From positions 1 to 10,757 of the forward strand of contig CASFFI010000062.1 of NCBI GenBank assembly GCA_949293925.1: a DNA stretch of 10,757 nt. The letters run 5' to 3'. The notes beneath the pieces are model-generated. The model had not been told where the DNA came from and did no database searches. It saw nothing but the letters and a program-made list of their open reading frames with translations. The translations under genes and the position numbers were made by a program. The DNA is from an uncultured Christensenella sp. (GTDB lineage: Bacteria; Bacillota; Clostridia; Christensenellales; UBA1242). Shown in pieces: positions 1 through 6,707 of this stretch (the stretch's first letter is position 1; every line of letters begins with the position of its first letter).

Positions 1-1533
1 AAACAAGAAGTTGCAAAAATTCCTAGCCACAGAATTTTAGCTATAAATCGTGGTGAAAAAGAAAAAGTGTTGTCTGCAAGTGTTGAAATTGACCCAAAAC
101 TCACTGTTTCAGTAATTGAAAATGAATATCTAAAAGAAAATCCTACAACTTATGATATTATGAAAGATGTTATATTGGATAGTTATGATAGACTTTTATA
201 TCCTTCACTTGAAAGAGAATGCAGAACTAACTTAACTGATGTTGCAAACGAACAAGCAATTAAAATGTTTGAAGTGAATTTAAAGCCTTTACTTTTGCAA
301 CCACCTTTGAAAAATAATGTTATTATGGGTCTTGACCCTGCGTACAGAACTGGTTGTAAAATAGCAGTTATTGATAAAAAAGGTGATGTTCTTGCTACTA
401 CTGTAATATATCCTACACCTCCACAAAATAAAACAGAGGAAGCAAAAGAAAAATTAAAATTCTTAATTGATAAATGCAAAGTTGATATTATAGCAATTGG
501 TAATGGTACAGCATCTAAAGAAAGTGAAATTTTTGTAGCAGATTTAATTAAAGAATGTGATAGAAAATTAAATTATGCTGTTGTGTCAGAGGCTGGTGCT
601 TCAGTGTATTCAGCATCTAAATTGGGTGCAAAAGAATTCCCTGATTATGATGTCGCTTTGCGTTCAGCGGTAAGTATTGCTAGACGCTTACAGGACCCTT
701 TAGCAGAATTAATTAAAATTGATGTTAAATCAATAGGTGTTGGACAATATCAACACGATATGCCTCAAAACAGACTTACTGAAGTATTGACAAATACTGT
801 TGAAGATTGTGTTAACTCGGTGGGTGTTGATTTAAATACTGCAAGTGAAAGTTTGTTAAGTTATGTGTCAGGAATAAACGGAACAATTGCTAAAAACATT
901 GTAGATTATCGTTCAAAAGTTAAGAAAATCAACAATCGTGACGAACTTTTAAATGTAACAAAATTAGGGCCAAAAGCATTTGAACAATGTGCAGGTTTCT
1001 TAAGAGTAGTTGGTGGTGATAATGTTTTAGATAATACCGCTGTTCACCCAGAAAGTTACAAGGCGGTTAAAAAGTTATTAAATATTTTCAAAATGACAGA
1101 AAAAGATGTTGAAAATGGGAATATTTCAATGTTACCTAATTTGATTGCGGAAAAAGGCGAAAAAGCAGTAGCAGATATTTGTGAAGTTGGTGTGCCAACC
1201 CTTAATGATATAGTTAAAGAACTTTTAAAGCCTGGTAGAGATATTCGTGAAGATATGCCAAAACCAATTTTAAGGTCAGATTTGCTATCAATCGAAGACC
1301 TTAAACCTGATATGGTATTAGATGGTGTTGTGAGAAATGTAATTGACTTTGGAGCTTTTGTTGATATCGGAGTTCACCAAGATGGACTTGTTCATATCTC
1401 ACAAATCTCAAAAGATTACATTAAACACCCTAGCGAAGTTTTAAAGGTAGGTCAACAAGTTAAAGTAAAAGTTTTATCTGTTGATTTGCAGAAAAAACGA
1501 ATTGCTCTAACAATGAAAGATATAGACGAATAA
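1..1533 (+). CDS. tex: Tex family RNA-binding transcription accessory protein, 5' truncated
   Basis: The frame is open from the first base, so the gene begins outside the window; 510 residues are visible, and Tex proteins are usually a little over 700. A GTG at 67 is internal and not the start, because the codons before it already read as Tex (IPSHRILAINRGEKEK). In order: the end of the N-terminal Tex helical region; a YqgF/RNase H-like domain from about base 313 (IMGLDPAYRTGCKIAVID); the IGVGQYQHDM segment near 733-765; helix-hairpin-helix repeats at about 829-1020 (SYVSGINGTIAKNIV); and a C-terminal S1 RNA-binding domain at about 1300-1525 (VIDFGAFVDIGVHQDGLVHI). Tex is a cytoplasmic nucleic-acid-binding protein linked to transcription and RNA decay; its exact role varies between species. 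The S1 domain ends at the stop codon, so the C-terminus looks complete. Identity is very secure. Confidence 0.96.
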   Translation, partial: KQEVAKIPSHRILAINRGEKEKVLSASVEIDPKLTVSVIENEYLKENPTTYDIMKDVILDSYDRLLYPSLERECRTNLTDVANEQAIKMFEVNLKPLLLQPPLKNNVIMGLDPAYRTGCKIAVIDKKGDVLATTVIYPTPPQNKTEEAKEKLKFLIDKCKVDIIAIGNGTASKESEIFVADLIKECDRKLNYAVVSEAGASVYSASKLGAKEFPDYDVALRSAVSIARRLQDPLAELIKIDVKSIGVGQYQHDMPQNRLTEVLTNTVEDCVNSVGVDLNTASESLLSYVSGINGTIAKNIVDYRSKVKKINNRDELLNVTKLGPKAFEQCAGFLRVVGGDNVLDNTAVHPESYKAVKKLLNIFKMTEKDVENGNISMLPNLIAEKGEKAVADICEVGVPTLNDIVKELLKPGRDIREDMPKPILRSDLLSIEDLKPDMVLDGVVRNVIDFGAFVDIGVHQDGLVHISQISKDYIKHPSEVLKVGQQVKVKVLSVDLQKKRIALTMKDIDE

Positions 1534-1558
1534 AAGACTGCGAAAGCAGTCTTTTTTA
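1532..1558 (+). terminator. Intrinsic terminator of tex
   Basis: A perfect 10-bp stem (AAAAGACTGC / GCAGTCTTTT) with a GAAA tetraloop at 1542-1545 starts inside the tex stop codon and runs into a T tract at 1552-1557. The stem-loop plus U tract is textbook rho-independent. It ends tex transcription before the convergent aldolase gene. The A-rich 5' flank gives only a short U run on the other strand, so activity for the minus strand is doubtful. Confidence 0.93.
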
Positions 1559-1617
1559 TTATAAATTTTATATGTGTGTTATTCTTAAATATACATATAA
1601 AGTTTATTTGTAATTAT

Positions 1618-1652
1618 AATGAAATATAATTTAATCATTTTATAATTTCATT
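1618..1652 (-). repeat. Imperfect inverted repeat downstream of fba
   Basis: Arms AATGAAAT (1618-1625) and ATTTCATT (1645-1652) are exact inverted copies, extended by ATAA and TTAT with one bulged A. On the minus strand this lies about 60 bases past the aldolase stop, so it could be a weak transcript-end hairpin. However, it is almost all A/T and is not followed by a proper U tract. The rest of 1559-1710 holds nothing I recognise. Confidence 0.35.
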
Positions 1653-1710
1653 TGATAAAGTATAATAAGGTAATCGTTTAAATTTGTATGTGCGTTTATA
1701 TACATTTTAT

Positions 1711-2631
1711 TTAATTTACTTTATTATTTGAATGACAAATTTTAATTATTCTAGATTTTGCTGTTTCTTTTACTTGTTGCAAACCTATTTTACCATAAAC
1801 TCTAGGGTCAAAATTTTCTGGATTTTCATGTAATGATTTTCTAATTCCTAAAGTATATGCAAGTCTTAAATCGCTGTCCATATTTATTTTACAAATATGT
1901 GTTTTGTATATGCCATTTAAAAGTCCATCATTTCCTTTTGCATTATTAATTTTTCCACCTAACGAATTTAGTTCAGTTACAATTTCAGGCTCTATTAAAC
2001 TTGCTCCGTGCAAGACTAGGGGAATATTTGGTATATATTTCTCTATTTTTTTCAATATATCTTTTCTTATTTTGCCATCACCTTTAAATTTATACGCTCC
2101 GTGATTTGTTCCTATTGCTATTGCCAAACTGTCAACATTAGTTAGTTCTACAAACTTTTTTGCTTCTAGAGGATTTGTAAATCTATCTACATCACTAGCG
2201 TTAGGGTTGTCATCATCACCTTTTAAAGCGCCTATTTCTGCCTCTATGTGTACTCTTTTTTTATGAGCTAAATTTGCACATTTTTTTGTTAATTTTACAT
2301 TTTCTTTAAAACTTAATAATGAACCATCTATCATTACACTATCAAATCCTAAATTTATAGCAAGTTTTATAGATTCATAACTATGGCCATGGTCTAAATG
2401 TATGCTGACTGGGAGTTTTTGTTCGTGTATGCTTGAAACTATTCCTTTTATTATGCAAGGTGTAAAATATTTTATAGCACTTTCACTAACTTGTAGTATC
2501 GCTGGAGATTTTGTTTCTTTAATCGTCTCAATTATGGCAAGTAAAATCTCTAGGCTTGGAAAATTAAATGCAGGAACTGCATATCCCTCTTTCATCGCTT
2601 TTTTTAATAATTTTGTATGTATGTTTTTCAT
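1711..2631 (-). CDS. fba: Class II fructose-bisphosphate aldolase
   Basis: This 306-residue protein is a zinc-dependent class II aldolase, cleaving fructose 1,6-bisphosphate to glyceraldehyde-3-phosphate and dihydroxyacetone phosphate in the cytoplasm (reversible, glycolysis/gluconeogenesis). Visible landmarks: N-terminal AVPAFNF (18-24); HLDHG (78-82) with catalytic D80 and zinc ligand H81; SVMIDGS (98-104); EAEIG with zinc ligand E132; AIGTNHGAYK with zinc ligand H177; VLHGAS with zinc ligand H208; and KINMDSDLR (248-256), which binds the substrate phosphate in relatives. HGAS in place of HGGSG, and the FDPR segment near the end, point to the class IIB group. The start at 2631 was chosen because AAGGGG lies 4 bases upstream. 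An upstream in-frame ATG at 2688 would put the promoter -10 inside the gene. A short charged tail follows the conserved domain. Single-gene unit, divergent from the next gene and convergent with tex. An aldolase acting on a related sugar bisphosphate (tagatose type) is less likely but not excluded. Confidence 0.93.
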   Translation of the reverse strand: MKNIHTKLLKKAMKEGYAVPAFNFPSLEILLAIIETIKETKSPAILQVSESAIKYFTPCIIKGIVSSIHEQKLPVSIHLDHGHSYESIKLAINLGFDSVMIDGSLLSFKENVKLTKKCANLAHKKRVHIEAEIGALKGDDDNPNASDVDRFTNPLEAKKFVELTNVDSLAIAIGTNHGAYKFKGDGKIRKDILKKIEKYIPNIPLVLHGASLIEPEIVTELNSLGGKINNAKGNDGLLNGIYKTHICKINMDSDLRLAYTLGIRKSLHENPENFDPRVYGKIGLQQVKETAKSRIIKICHSNNKVN

Positions 2632-2655
2632 ATTTCCCCTTAAATTATTAAAACA

Positions 2656-2684
2656 ATTATATTTAAAATTATTTTTGTGGTCAA
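2656..2684 (-). promoter_or_regulatory. Sigma-A-type promoter of fba
   Basis: Reading the minus strand: -35 TTGACC (2684-2679), a 17-bp spacer, then a perfect -10 TATAAT (2661-2656). The predicted start is near 2649, giving a leader of about 18 nt that carries the AAGGGG ribosome binding site. This is one of the strongest promoter matches in the window. Confidence 0.8.
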
Positions 2685-2757
2685 ACAATTTACTAGATTT
2701 ATTATTTATCTTGTAAATATTTTTAAGTTTAATGCAAAAATTAATTGTGGAGGGTTT

Positions 2758-3192
2758 ATGAAAGAAGTCAACACAAAGTTATTAACTAGAATATATCAAG
2801 ACGCAAAAATAGGTGCTATGGCAATTGACAATGTTATTGATAAGGTAAAAGATGATGATTTTAAAGGATTATTATCAAGGCAAAAAGATGCGTATGAAAA
2901 TGTGGCTTTTAAGTGTGAGGAAATAGCAAAAAAAGGAAAAACAAAATTGCCAGATAATAGTTTTTTTACTAAAGTTAAACAGAACATTATGATAAATATG
3001 AGTCTTTTTATGGACGACACAACAAGACACATTGCAGAAATTATGATAACTGGGACTACAATGGGTATTATAGACGCAACAAAATCTTTATATGATTTAT
3101 CAAAAGCAGATGATGAAATTGTTTCTCTTGGGCAAAAGTTAGATACTTTACAAGAACAATATATAGACGAACTTAAAAAATTCTTAAAATAA
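2758..3192 (+). CDS. Small helical, probably ferritin-like protein of unknown function
   Basis: A 144-residue protein predicted to be nearly all helix and cytoplasmic: no signal peptide or membrane segment. The pattern is long charged helices at about 3-30, 34-60, 70-112 and 116-143. The best conserved-looking block is the third helix, with DDTTRHIAEIMITGTTMGI (86-104). I recall similar 140-150-residue hypothetical proteins from clostridia and believe they are four-helix bundles resembling the ferritin-like/DUF2383 group, but I could not verify this. E47, E54, E55, H91 and E94 could be metal ligands, yet no clear pair of ExxH motifs is present, so iron binding is not established. The start at 2758 is supported by TGGAGGG at 2748-2754; an in-frame GTG at 2677 is rejected because it lacks a ribosome site and would overlap the fba promoter region. 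Divergent from fba; the next gene follows 56 bp downstream on the same strand. Confidence 0.75.
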   Translation: MKEVNTKLLTRIYQDAKIGAMAIDNVIDKVKDDDFKGLLSRQKDAYENVAFKCEEIAKKGKTKLPDNSFFTKVKQNIMINMSLFMDDTTRHIAEIMITGTTMGIIDATKSLYDLSKADDEIVSLGQKLDTLQEQYIDELKKFLK

Positions 3193-3248
3193 ATGATTAA
3201 ATATTAGGTTTTTTGTAAACTTTTGTATATACTATTTAAAAGGTGTAT

Positions 3249-3959
3249 ATGAAAGTTTTTTTTGTGGTTGATAATCCATCTCCTATAAAAGAAAAAATCG
3301 AAATAATAAAATCAATTTTTGATGCAGAATTGATTGTTCTTTTTCAAAAAGATTTTGAAGATTTGTATTTGGGCGCGGATTATTTAAAAGGGGTTTTAAC
3401 GAAGAATATTTCTAATGTAAATAGTTTTTTAGATTATTACTTTAAAGAGAATTTGACAAGTGATATTATTATTATATATTCATCTTGTCAATTTGATAAA
3501 TTGCTATTGCTAAATTTGAAAAACGAAATAGATGCAGGAAATGATATAGTATATTTAAAAAATAAAAATAAAATTTCAGGGTTGTATAATTTTTTCGTAA
3601 AAAAAACCATTGGGTTAGAAGATATGGGTGGAAGCAAAAAATTGCAGTACATAAGTAAATCTATAGTAGAAGAGCTTGTTTTATTAGGCTTTAAATATAG
3701 AATTTTAAAAGCAGAAGCAAAATTAGCTGTATTAACAAATTACAAAACAAAAAAGGAAAAAAACTCTTTTAAAATAAAGTCGTATAATTTGTGGGCATTG
3801 ATGTCTTTATTTGTATTGACTATGGTATGTGCAATAACATTCAATTTTATAGATGGGACATACATATTGATTTTGGTTTTTATTTGTTTGTATGTAATAT
3901 GCATTTTTGTAAATGTAATATTAATTCTTAAAAATATTTTAGATGAACGATTAAAATGA
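3249..3959 (+). CDS. Membrane-anchored, degenerate GT2 (GtrB/DPM1-like) glycosyltransferase-like protein
   Basis: A 236-residue protein with a cytosolic N-terminal domain (1-178) and two C-terminal membrane helices (about 181-201 and 204-228). The layout matches GtrB-type polyprenyl-phosphate glycosyltransferases: one GT-A domain followed by two membrane spans. By eye, TSDIIIIYSSCQFDKL (70-85) sits where GT2 enzymes have a 'DvvvvlDaDlQdpP' segment. NDIVYL (98-103) matches the 'yDvVigsR' strand, and MGGSKKLQYISKSIVEEL (126-143) matches 'dxtsgFRLlsRrvvdaL'. The acidic DxD pair is replaced by YSSC and the N-terminal nucleotide-binding motif is unrecognisable, so catalysis is doubtful. The start is ATG 3249, with AAAAGGTG just upstream; a GTG at 3243 overlaps that site. 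It ends at TGA, with a TAA two codons later. It may be co-transcribed with the ferritin-like gene 56 bp upstream, as no terminator lies between. The GT2 assignment is my inference; a plain two-span membrane protein of unknown fold is the alternative. Confidence 0.6.
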   Translation: MKVFFVVDNPSPIKEKIEIIKSIFDAELIVLFQKDFEDLYLGADYLKGVLTKNISNVNSFLDYYFKENLTSDIIIIYSSCQFDKLLLLNLKNEIDAGNDIVYLKNKNKISGLYNFFVKKTIGLEDMGGSKKLQYISKSIVEELVLLGFKYRILKAEAKLAVLTNYKTKKEKNSFKIKSYNLWALMSLFVLTMVCAITFNFIDGTYILILVFICLYVICIFVNVILILKNILDERLK

Positions 3960-4039
3960 ATATAATATAAAAAAAAGCATTATTAACATTTAAATTTTGC
4001 AAAGGATAAAATAATTCAGATATTTATAAATATTTAATA

Positions 4040-4058
4040 GATATACAATTCGTATATC
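4040..4058. repeat. 19-bp perfect palindrome, candidate operator
   Basis: GATATAC, a 5-bp centre AATTC, then GTATATC. The arms are exact inverted copies of 7 bp and contain G and C, so this is less trivial than the surrounding A/T runs. Size and symmetry suit a dimeric regulator. It lies about 200 bp upstream of the 258-aa gene. The regulator is unknown. Confidence 0.45.
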
Positions 4059-4135
4059 CTTTATTTTATGGATTCGCAAAAATTTTTACCCCTATTTTAT
4101 AGAAAAATAATTAAGAATTTTAACATAGAACTTTA

Positions 4136-4154
4136 TATATTAATTATTAATATA
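4136..4154. repeat. 19-bp A/T-only palindrome
   Basis: TATATTAAT and ATTAATATA flank a single central T: arms of 9 bp, perfect symmetry. It is composed only of A and T in a very AT-rich region, so chance is a real explanation. It lies about 50 bp upstream of the TATAAT at 4186. Confidence 0.35.
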
Positions 4155-4215
4155 AAACTGCTTTTTCTGAGATATTAAAAAATTGTATAATCAATATATA
4201 ATTATATTTTAGGTT

Positions 4216-4244
4216 TTGACAAATAATATAAACGATGTTAATCT
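4216..4244 (+). promoter_or_regulatory. Tentative promoter of the 258-aa gene
   Basis: A perfect -35 TTGACA (4216-4221) is followed after 17 bp only by a weak -10, TAATCT (4239-4244, three of six matches). Transcription would start near 4251, almost on the ribosome binding site. The weak -10 could mean an activator-dependent promoter or that the real promoter is the TATAAT at 4186-4191. Confidence 0.3.
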
Positions 4245-4262
4245 GACTACGTAGGAGGAAAT

Positions 4263-5039
4263 ATGACAAAATTTGTTGATACAATTTATGCAGAAGCTGT
4301 AAAAAATGCTTTAATGAAGTGGAATAATCGTTTAACTAAAGAAGAAGCAATTAAAAAAACAGAAAACTTAGGAAGTGTTGAAGAAGCTGAAAAAGAAGTA
4401 GTTTATGGTTCTGTAGATGCTGCAATAAAAGGACTTGCAAATGTATTAGGTTTGGAACAGGAAGAAGAACAGGAAGTAATTGAATTATTAACAAAAAATG
4501 TAAAAGAACAGGATAAAATAAACGATGATTTAAAAGAAAGAATAAAAACTCTTATAGAAGAAAAAGGAATATATAAGATTATCTTAGCTACACTATCAAA
4601 TATTCATGATGAATGGGTAAAGAAAAATGGTAACAAGTTCTGTGCGCGTGATAAAAATTATCAATTTGTACCACTAGCATTGTTACCTTTTAGTGAAGTT
4701 GAATCAGATTTATTATTTTTAAAACCTATACTTAATGCTTTATCTTTTGAAATTAACGAAAAAGATTTAGAGAGAGAATTTGGTTATTATCGAAATTTTT
4801 ATATGCAAAGAAAATATATTTTTAATATGGAATTTTTGTATAACTTTATTAAAAGCGGTTCAATTGTATATGACGCACTTAAAAATGTAACAACTAACAG
4901 AGGGAAAGAAGGTGGAAAAAAAGAATTGATAGATGATATTTTAGAAAACGAACCAGATGTGGCTCGTCGTATGGTAGTACAAATTGTAGAAGAAGCAAAA
5001 ATATTTGGTAATATTGATGACTATTCTAAGACATTGTAA
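4263..5039 (+). CDS. Uncharacterised 258-aa helical protein
   Basis: I do not recognise this protein with confidence. It is soluble-looking, acidic and mostly helical, without signal peptide or membrane span. Residues 1-60 form an amphipathic, lysine/glutamate-rich region. A charged, possibly coiled-coil stretch with LEQEEEQEVIELL covers about 64-100. The centre (about 113-150) is unlike the rest and looks like the conserved core: HDEWVKKNGNKF, then ARDKNYQFVPLALLPF, then ESDLLFLKPIL. A tyrosine-rich block follows (YYRNFYMQRKYIF), then a short helical C-terminus. The start is secure: AGGAGGA lies 5 bases before the ATG, the strongest ribosome site in the window. The gene stands alone: 303 bp from the gene before it, and its own terminator after. 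Codon use resembles its neighbours. Similar W-V-N-F-R-YQF-P-L patterns seem familiar from hypothetical proteins of Firmicutes, but I cannot name a family or function. Confidence 0.85.
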   Translation: MTKFVDTIYAEAVKNALMKWNNRLTKEEAIKKTENLGSVEEAEKEVVYGSVDAAIKGLANVLGLEQEEEQEVIELLTKNVKEQDKINDDLKERIKTLIEEKGIYKIILATLSNIHDEWVKKNGNKFCARDKNYQFVPLALLPFSEVESDLLFLKPILNALSFEINEKDLEREFGYYRNFYMQRKYIFNMEFLYNFIKSGSIVYDALKNVTTNRGKEGGKKELIDDILENEPDVARRMVVQIVEEAKIFGNIDDYSKTL

Positions 5040-5082
5040 GTTTAATTTGATAATCAATACCTAAAAAAGATAATAAACAAAC

Positions 5083-5120
5083 AAAGGGAATTACATTTCT
5101 GTAATTCCCTTTTATTTTTT
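5083..5120 (+). terminator. Strong intrinsic terminator, probably bidirectional
   Basis: A 13-bp perfect stem (AAAGGGAATTACA at 5083-5095 with TGTAATTCCCTTT at 5100-5112) around a TTTC loop, followed on the plus strand by a long T-rich tract to 5120. It lies between the convergent 258-aa gene and ABC permease gene. On the minus strand the hairpin is followed by TTTGTTTGTTTATT, so it can probably end both transcripts. Confidence 0.92.
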
Positions 5121-5147
5121 TTATAAAATATCATGCTTTACATTGTT

Positions 5148-6707
5148 TTACAATCTTTCAAAAAGTTTTTTACCACTACTAAATAAAATAATAAATAGAG
5201 ATATTAAAATTATTATAGATAATGTTATGCTTATAATTAAACAAATTAATGCGGATATATTAAACACAAAGTAAAATATTAAAGGAATAGCGGATAACAA
5301 TATATCAATAAGCATTGTAAAAAGAGTACTCATTCCTTGTTTTACTGCTTGATATTCGTTGTCCCAATTTAATTTCGCGTACCTTAAATTTAATAATAGT
5401 CCTACGAGTATAAATATAAATGTTGTCAACATTGCATAAACAAATATGCATAATATTGTTGCTATATTAATATTTGTAAAAATTAATATTCCTATCACTC
5501 CAACCAACAAAAAAGGTAAATATAAAATTGAATTAAATAATATTTTTGCAATAGATATTGTTTTAAAAGATATAGGTAAACTTTTTATTTTATAAAGTTT
5601 ACTACCTTCCATTGATATTGACACAGAAGTAGGAGGTGCTATACCAAGGCATAATACCAACATTAATGCTAATATTAATACTGAAATGTCAATTGAAACA
5701 TAACTTGTAAAAGATTTAATATTAAGCAACATAGATAGTAGCATAACAATCATTAATATTGGACCCGTCATTCCATTAATGAAGTATATGGGTGTCATAA
5801 AAAATGTTTTAGTTTCTTTTTTTATTAAACTTTTAATTATACTTGATTGCTTAAAACATAATTCTTTTTTCTTAGTAATTTTTTTACGAATTGTTTTAAT
5901 AGATGAGTTTATGCTTTTGTATCCGATAGATACAATAAATATACTAATTAAGGCAAAAGCAACACTAATCAAAATAAAATAAAATGCATATAAAAAACTG
6001 TTCTCTATTAACGCTTGATTTAAAAAATATATATGCGGGCAAATGACTTTTAAAAACATTGGTATTCCACCAGAAAATATTTCAATGATAGTGTTAGAAT
6101 TCATTGAGTAAATTAAAGTCAAATATACAACTAAAATCAAAATGCTAAATATACTTTTTATTATTGATTTATTTTTCATTTTGCTAGTAATCGCATTAAT
6201 AATCCAAGCTAGTATGCTACCAAATAATTGAGTGTAAGCAGGCATTAAAACTAATGCTAACGCAAATAAAGTAAATCCTAATATAGTAATGCGTGAAAAT
6301 ATGAAATATACTACAAACGCAGGAATAATGATAGCACAATTATATAACAAAGATATAAGATATGAATTAAGGTATTTTGCAGTTATAATATTTATAGGTT
6401 TGATTGGTAAACTCGCTAGCAAGTCATAATCTTTATTGTTGTAAAAATATGTTTGTGAGTCAAACATTGTAATCATTATCACCATAATAGTTGCTAGTAT
6501 AAAAGCAAATAAAAGAACAATATTTGTATTTCCAGTTTTAGATAGAGGCTTTGCAATAGTATAGAATGAAAAACCAATACAAACAGCGATAAATGCAAAT
6601 AATACAATAATTGAAAATAAACTTCTATTTAATTTCTTTTTAGAATACATTAAGTTTGAAATGGTGTTGCGAAAATAGATTTTAGTTAAGTTAATGGTCG
6701 TTTTCAT
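5148..6707 (-). CDS. ABC exporter permease, internally duplicated, ~12-13 membrane spans
   Basis: A 519-residue, very hydrophobic integral membrane protein, the partner of the ATPase gene just upstream. Hydrophobic segments lie at about 31-51, 62-82, 115-137, 140-172 (probably two), 183-201, 238-262, 306-330, 339-358, 390-411, 415-440, 463-483 and 485-509. The two halves look alike: each has a short cytoplasmic loop with LPI, six or seven residues, then AK (LASLPIKPINIITAKYLN at 97-114, IKSLPISFKTISIAKILFN at 374-392), then a membrane span. This suggests a fused pair of ABC-2-type modules, so one permease chain could pair with two ATPases. The positively charged linker at about 268-300 separates the halves. 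The start (ATG at 6707) lies inside the ATPase gene, with GGAAG 3 bases and GGAG 10 bases upstream, so translation is probably coupled. The substrate is unknown; drug, peptide or lipid export are all possible. Confidence 0.85.
   Translation of the reverse strand: MKTTINLTKIYFRNTISNLMYSKKKLNRSLFSIIVLFAFIAVCIGFSFYTIAKPLSKTGNTNIVLLFAFILATIMVIMITMFDSQTYFYNNKDYDLLASLPIKPINIITAKYLNSYLISLLYNCAIIIPAFVVYFIFSRITILGFTLFALALVLMPAYTQLFGSILAWIINAITSKMKNKSIIKSIFSILILVVYLTLIYSMNSNTIIEIFSGGIPMFLKVICPHIYFLNQALIENSFLYAFYFILISVAFALISIFIVSIGYKSINSSIKTIRKKITKKKELCFKQSSIIKSLIKKETKTFFMTPIYFINGMTGPILMIVMLLSMLLNIKSFTSYVSIDISVLILALMLVLCLGIAPPTSVSISMEGSKLYKIKSLPISFKTISIAKILFNSILYLPFLLVGVIGILIFTNINIATILCIFVYAMLTTFIFILVGLLLNLRYAKLNWDNEYQAVKQGMSTLFTMLIDILLSAIPLIFYFVFNISALICLIISITLSIIILISLFIILFSSGKKLFERL

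Larger units (their letters stand above)
3960..4262. other. 303-bp AT-rich non-coding region with two palindromes
   Basis: No reading frame, RNA gene or clear terminator is visible here. It holds two 19-bp palindromes (listed separately), a TATAAT at 4186-4191 without a good -35, and a perfect TTGACA at 4216-4221 close to the next start. It is long for this compact chromosome, where most spacers are under 110 bp, and probably carries the control region of the 258-aa gene that follows. Confidence 0.5.

Noticed and set aside
67..69. GTG as the start of a 488-aa Tex-like protein
   Set aside because: The 22 codons before it are in frame and read as conserved Tex sequence, and there is no ribosome site; the gene simply enters from outside the window.
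183..479. Open frame on the minus strand inside tex
   Set aside because: Antisense shadow of a strongly conserved coding region, with no ribosome site and no recognisable protein.
1904..2716. Two plus-strand open frames (1904-2104, 2402-2716) antisense to fba
   Set aside because: They mirror aldolase codons; the second also runs through the fba promoter. Neither has a ribosome site.
2677..2757. N-terminal extension of the ferritin-like protein from a GTG at 2677
   Set aside because: No ribosome site before the GTG, and the extension covers the divergent promoter region, while ATG 2758 has TGGAGGG.
3957..3965. TGA read as tryptophan (Mycoplasma-type code)
   Set aside because: The Trp codons I checked in rarA, gap, rbr and the 258-aa gene are TGG, and no other in-frame TGA interrupts a gene, so TGA here is a stop.
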